This document shows, one piece after another, positions 61,901 through 64,000 of a stretch of DNA of 64,000 bases. A program made the position numbers and the translations under genes. The notes beneath the pieces were generated by a model, which made no database searches, was not told where the DNA came from, and worked only from the letters and a program-made list of their open reading frames with translations. The stretch's first letter is position 1; the number at the start of each line of letters is the position of its first letter. Origin of the DNA: UBA1181 sp045600225 (GTDB lineage Bacteria > Bacteroidota > Bacteroidia > Bacteroidales > Paludibacteraceae); the NCBI GenBank assembly GCA_045600225.1, contig JAZRXL010000072.1:110463-174462 (forward strand), written 5' to 3'.

Positions 61901-64000
61901 ACAGTGTCGATAGTAGCCTCCTTCAAAGAGTCGCAGTCGAATACCGGCTTGATATCGCTTTGGATGAATACATATTGCTCGCATGAGTCGGTCGCAGTCG
62001 AGTAGATGCTTGAGAACGACCATACGATCGTATCGCGACCTACCTCGTAGATGTCGGTCATCGCCTTGCCGCTGGTTCTTCTACCAACGCCCCAAAGGGT
62101 ATCCTTGGTGCAAGCGTCCAAAGCGAATGGCGTGTTGATGTTCAAATCTTCTGACGTGATCTCACAAACACCTTCCAAAACCTTCTCGATTGGAACGCCC
62201 TTCAAAGAGTCGCAATTGAATAGAGGTGCTTTGTCGGAGTTGAGCATTACCTTTTGGTCGCAAGTGACTTGGTTACCCATCTTGTCACGGAAGATCCACT
62301 TCAACTCGTAAAGCTTGCCGACCTCGAATGGCTCGTTGACCTTCACTGTATCGTTGATATCTTCGCTCCATGAAAGGATTCCGTCGATGTTCACGTCGCA
62401 GTTGTCGGTTGCCGTGTATTTGTTGAAGTTGATTTCAGAGAATGGAACTTCGCAAGCAGCAACTACCTGAACCAAAGAGTCTGGGTCTATGTTGTCACAG
62501 TCGAAGACTGGCTTGGTCGTGTCTCTCAAGACTACTGGCAACTCACAAGTGTCTGATACGGCAGTGATGTTTTCTCCGTTCTTCGTGAAGATCCAACGGA
62601 TGATGTAGTCTTGGTTGTAGAACAACGTGGTGTCGTCTGTCATTACATCCCAGATATCAGTACCTTTTACTGAGTATTGCATATCGACGCTGTCGATAGG
62701 GGTTGTCTCGTTGGTGTTGCAATCCGTATAGGATGCGGATGCTGACATGTTTAGCTTCTCCAAACTGTCTTTCAACGCTTCCCACTTCAAATCGCCGCAG
62801 GTCTCAACGATGAATGATTCTTCACCGTCGAACGATGGACAGTTCAGATCGAACTCGCGTTCGTCCAAGATCTCGATGCTTTGAGCGCAAGTGTCAGATA
62901 CGTTTCCGTGGATATCTTCAGCATACCAGTAAACGGTGTCCTTTCCGACCATGTAGTTCTTTACGATTGTCTCTTCTGTCACTTTCACGAATGATACATT
63001 GTCGAAAGAGTAGAAGATGTCCTTCACTGTACAGTTGTCTGTCGCAGTGGCAGGGGTAAAGGTGATGTCCACGTCGCAGCTATTCTTCAACGATTGTGAG
63101 ATAGCTTCTGGACAGATAACTTCTGGACGGATGGTGTCTTCGATGGTGACCTCGGTAGAGCATACCTCAGAGATCAATCCGTGGATGTCGATACTTCTCC
63201 AGTAGATGGTGTGTGAACCAACTGCCAAGGTAGTATCAAGCGTTGTACCTTCGAATGGTAGGAAGGTGATGTTATCGTTAGAGTATTGAATGCTATCGAT
63301 TCCGCAAGAGTCGGCAGCGGTAGCTGGATTCAATGCAACTGCTGTCTCACAGTCTGCCATCACACGGATGATCGTGTCGTTAGGGCAGGTGGTGATTGGC
63401 TTGATGATATCAATTACGGTGATCTTCTGGTCACAGGTTGCAGACTCGTTGAACTCATCCTTCACCTTCCATGTAACGATCGTGTCTCCGTTCTCTACCT
63501 TGATTTCTGATGTTCCGGCGATGAACTCTACGAAATCGTCTTCGCCATACTTATAGAAGTAAGTCAAGTTAGACTCGTTACAGTTGTCGTTGAATACTCC
63601 TTCTGGTTTGATCAGCTTGTAAACCGTATCGCAAGAGTTTGCTGGTTGCAGCGTGATGATCTCCATCTTCTCGCAATCAACGGTAGGCACTGAAGTATCC
63701 TTCAACAATACAGTAGAGAAGCAGGTGTCTGTCATCGTAGCGAATCCTTCACCCTCCTTGACGAACAACCATTGGATGTCGTAAAGGGTATTGTAGTCAA
63801 GAACCGTTTCATTGTCAAGTGCGACGAACTCGTCGTCAGTGCTCTTCTTGTAAGAAAGGATAGGGTCAACCTCCTCCTCGATGTCGTTAGCACAGTCGAT
63901 TCTCTTGACAAGCGCCTTCTGAGAAGCATCGTACTTAGCGAAGATCTCAGCCCATGTCATGACAGCGCAAGTGTCGATTGTGACGCTATCTTGTACAGGA
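58951..64000 (-). CDS. Giant T9SS type B surface protein with HYR-like repeats, 5' end outside window
   Basis: At least 1683 codons; the frame stays open to base 64000, so the start is beyond the window and no signal peptide is seen. It consists of beta-modules with regular cysteines: HYR-like segments (DTIRPEVICPEAISQSLKN, ATATDNCTVKDIFYS, ATDNCDPNPVVTYTE), then three exact-period 93-residue modules (SDIKPVFDCDSLKEATIDTV type) and a region of less regular domains. The last 75 residues form a type B T9SS sorting domain (PTAFTPHTQDGMNDVFMERH, FDRYGQKVFEG, GWDGSFRG, DPGVYYHKV) nearly identical to that of the 2308-residue protein at 12424. Likely a long surface adhesin or stalk. Ligand unknown. 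Confidence 0.87.
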   Translation of the reverse strand, partial: PVQDSVTIDTCAVMTWAEIFAKYDASQKALVKRIDCANDIEEEVDPILSYKKSTDDEFVALDNETVLDYNTLYDIQWLFVKEGEGFATMTDTCFSTVLLKDTSVPTVDCEKMEIITLQPANSCDTVYKLIKPEGVFNDNCNESNLTYFYKYGEDDFVEFIAGTSEIKVENGDTIVTWKVKDEFNESATCDQKITVIDIIKPITTCPNDTIIRVMADCETAVALNPATAADSCGIDSIQYSNDNITFLPFEGTTLDTTLAVGSHTIYWRSIDIHGLISEVCSTEVTIEDTIRPEVICPEAISQSLKNSCDVDITFTPATATDNCTVKDIFYSFDNVSFVKVTEETIVKNYMVGKDTVYWYAEDIHGNVSDTCAQSIEILDEREFDLNCPSFDGEESFIVETCGDLKWEALKDSLEKLNMSASASYTDCNTNETTPIDSVDMQYSVKGTDIWDVMTDDTTLFYNQDYIIRWIFTKNGENITAVSDTCELPVVLRDTTKPVFDCDNIDPDSLVQVVAACEVPFSEINFNKYTATDNCDVNIDGILSWSEDINDTVKVNEPFEVGKLYELKWIFRDKMGNQVTCDQKVMLNSDKAPLFNCDSLKGVPIEKVLEGVCEITSEDLNINTPFALDACTKDTLWGVGRRTSGKAMTDIYEVGRDTIVWSFSSIYSTATDSCEQYVFIQSDIKPVFDCDSLKEATIDTVLHDVCEISAADLMINIPFALDACTADTIWGEPTRRSGEAFDGVYKVGRDTIDWTFISEYSTNTTYCEQYIFIQSDIKPVFDCDQLNDTIIYLTAEECKLPAGRLVLETPFAKDACTGDSLEGVPTRSDSLAMTDEYPRDTTIVTWTFSSIYSTESHNCSQKVIVLDTIAPTPNCELLDTIVVPITEFSLYNDSVTYKEAQDAGLIIPSYDDYCDGKIVAEGSREDNKAIENAYPLGETIIQWTYTDKSGNSSTCSQVVVVEDWIPDTLFCPGDLDGKVYACIDEIPAAYKTFQEFKAAGGSFSNEKKMNESSFYHVDSLSNDSCNMVVTRIYHMLDLRGKDISCEEVIYVKDTIAPTFDLILNDTLLSCSDSLFNAITVTATDNCDPNPVVTYTESDNRGDDPKACDYYNYDIVRTYTVTDRCGNKSTQQQKILIRDTIGPKFNFPDDWDDYILADFQKKCLFKTPDLLDKVRSFVHDNCSDNSDITIIQVPEPGALLDHSLDIKIYVYDMCGNVDSTTKYVKVQKGDVIAHLEARDLDSCATDIQGISLASQKIRYATGSMEVVDEWDGSKVQINSTFVYEYYRGAYADPKNIMYSNNPFAYGEMFEELIPIYGSAEKTAAELTKISQRSESGYYTMVAMDTTSGCSDTATIYINVAERPKLVMESDVLPVCEGNMIDLSPFVKCIDEMGTDSVWTYWKKNGEIFNYRDSIEGLVSYEDDKAKIVFYAENRCGTTSSLDSHLSFCNKDVKTTKDTLEYLENDTAALEMMRNNLLFSRDSVILDVHKRYNPGEIQIITDPSDPARIWKGESISLSVDTKYNYKELNWYKVVGNYDRKNFDSSVEHEEFVFEDMDDEEDELLSILYGGEKTNILDYPQDTTFYYVTISDGVCPSVPSALTEVFVLPYIPTAFTPHTQDGMNDVFMERHYVQIFDRYGQKVFEGNNGWDGSFRGSLADPGVYYHKVRMGDGTFRTGTIEIVKIK
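61387..62223 (-). repeat. Three tandem 279-nt (93-residue) coding repeats
   Basis: AAAGAGTCGCA recurs on the plus strand at 62204 and 61925, and TGATATCGCT at 61950 and 61671, each exactly 279 nt apart. The encoded units share DCD(S/Q)L, PFA(L/K)DACT, (S/D)-x-R(R/S) and YST-x(4-6)-C. DNA identity is highest between the last two units, pointing to recent duplication. Confidence 0.8.

Noticed and set aside
61387..62223. Regular repeats considered as a CRISPR array.
   Set aside because: Units are 279 nt, directly coding in frame, with no short repeat-spacer pattern and no cas genes nearby.

Overview
The window is a stretch of a low-GC chromosome from a member of the Bacteroidota, most likely order Bacteroidales. 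Support for this: several promoters of the Bacteroidota type (TTTG about 19 bases before TAnnTTTG), secreted giants ending in type IX secretion (T9SS) sorting domains, T9SS or gliding proteins (a PorD/DUF4835 tail and GldJ), and the typical neighbour pairs DUF4835-recN, gldJ-murF, azlC-azlD and folP-cdaA. A family 9 glycoside hydrolase with a T9SS tail suggests an anaerobic plant-fibre degrader; genus cannot be read from the sequence.

Layout. 1-2.7 kb: porD tail, recN, rnhB. 2.7-8.3 kb (minus strand): proC, a HTH-cupin regulator, an acyl-CoA ligase, then proB-proA. 8.3-11.7 kb: a DUF6057-like membrane protein and a CXXCH/PD40-type lipoprotein, coupled by a 4-nt gap; the membrane gene carries an in-frame TAG. 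11.8-19.4 kb: a small TerB-like gene and a 2308-residue T9SS type B surface protein. 19.4-20.4 kb: a graveyard of mobile DNA (IS3-type transposase tail, three copies of an 18-bp terminal motif, REP-like hairpins, a transposase-like start). 20.4-25.4 kb: a beta-helix T9SS adhesin whose reading frame is broken in a run of eight A. 25.5-28.1 kb: a decayed cytosine-5 restriction-modification pair followed by an orphan end of an S24/UmuD-type domain. 28.2-32.2 kb: azlCD, a possible structured RNA, fructose-bisphosphate aldolase, a MATE pump. 32.3-36 kb: a small lipoprotein and the GH9 cellulase. 36.1-50.2 kb: rpiB, parE, an epimerase, a menG/ubiE methyltransferase, a SIS isomerase, tRNA-Glu, rpsT, three ion or solute transporters, murF and gldJ. 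50.4-58.9 kb: folP, cdaA, lolD, comF, dnaG, a LolE-type permease, rbfA, dprA. 58.9-64 kb: the 3' part of another T9SS type B giant with HYR-like and exact-period 279-nt repeats, running off the window end.

How it fits together. The housekeeping genes are all intact. The four broken reading frames (DUF6057-like, adhesin, methyltransferase, endonuclease) are all accessory, which argues against uniformly bad sequence, although three are single-base losses and must be checked against reads. The strongest leads are the A8 tract as a possible surface-protein phase switch, the heme-motif lipoprotein/DUF6057 pair, the TATATACnnTTTGACCCC element family, and an unassigned structured transcript at about 29.4-29.7 kb.
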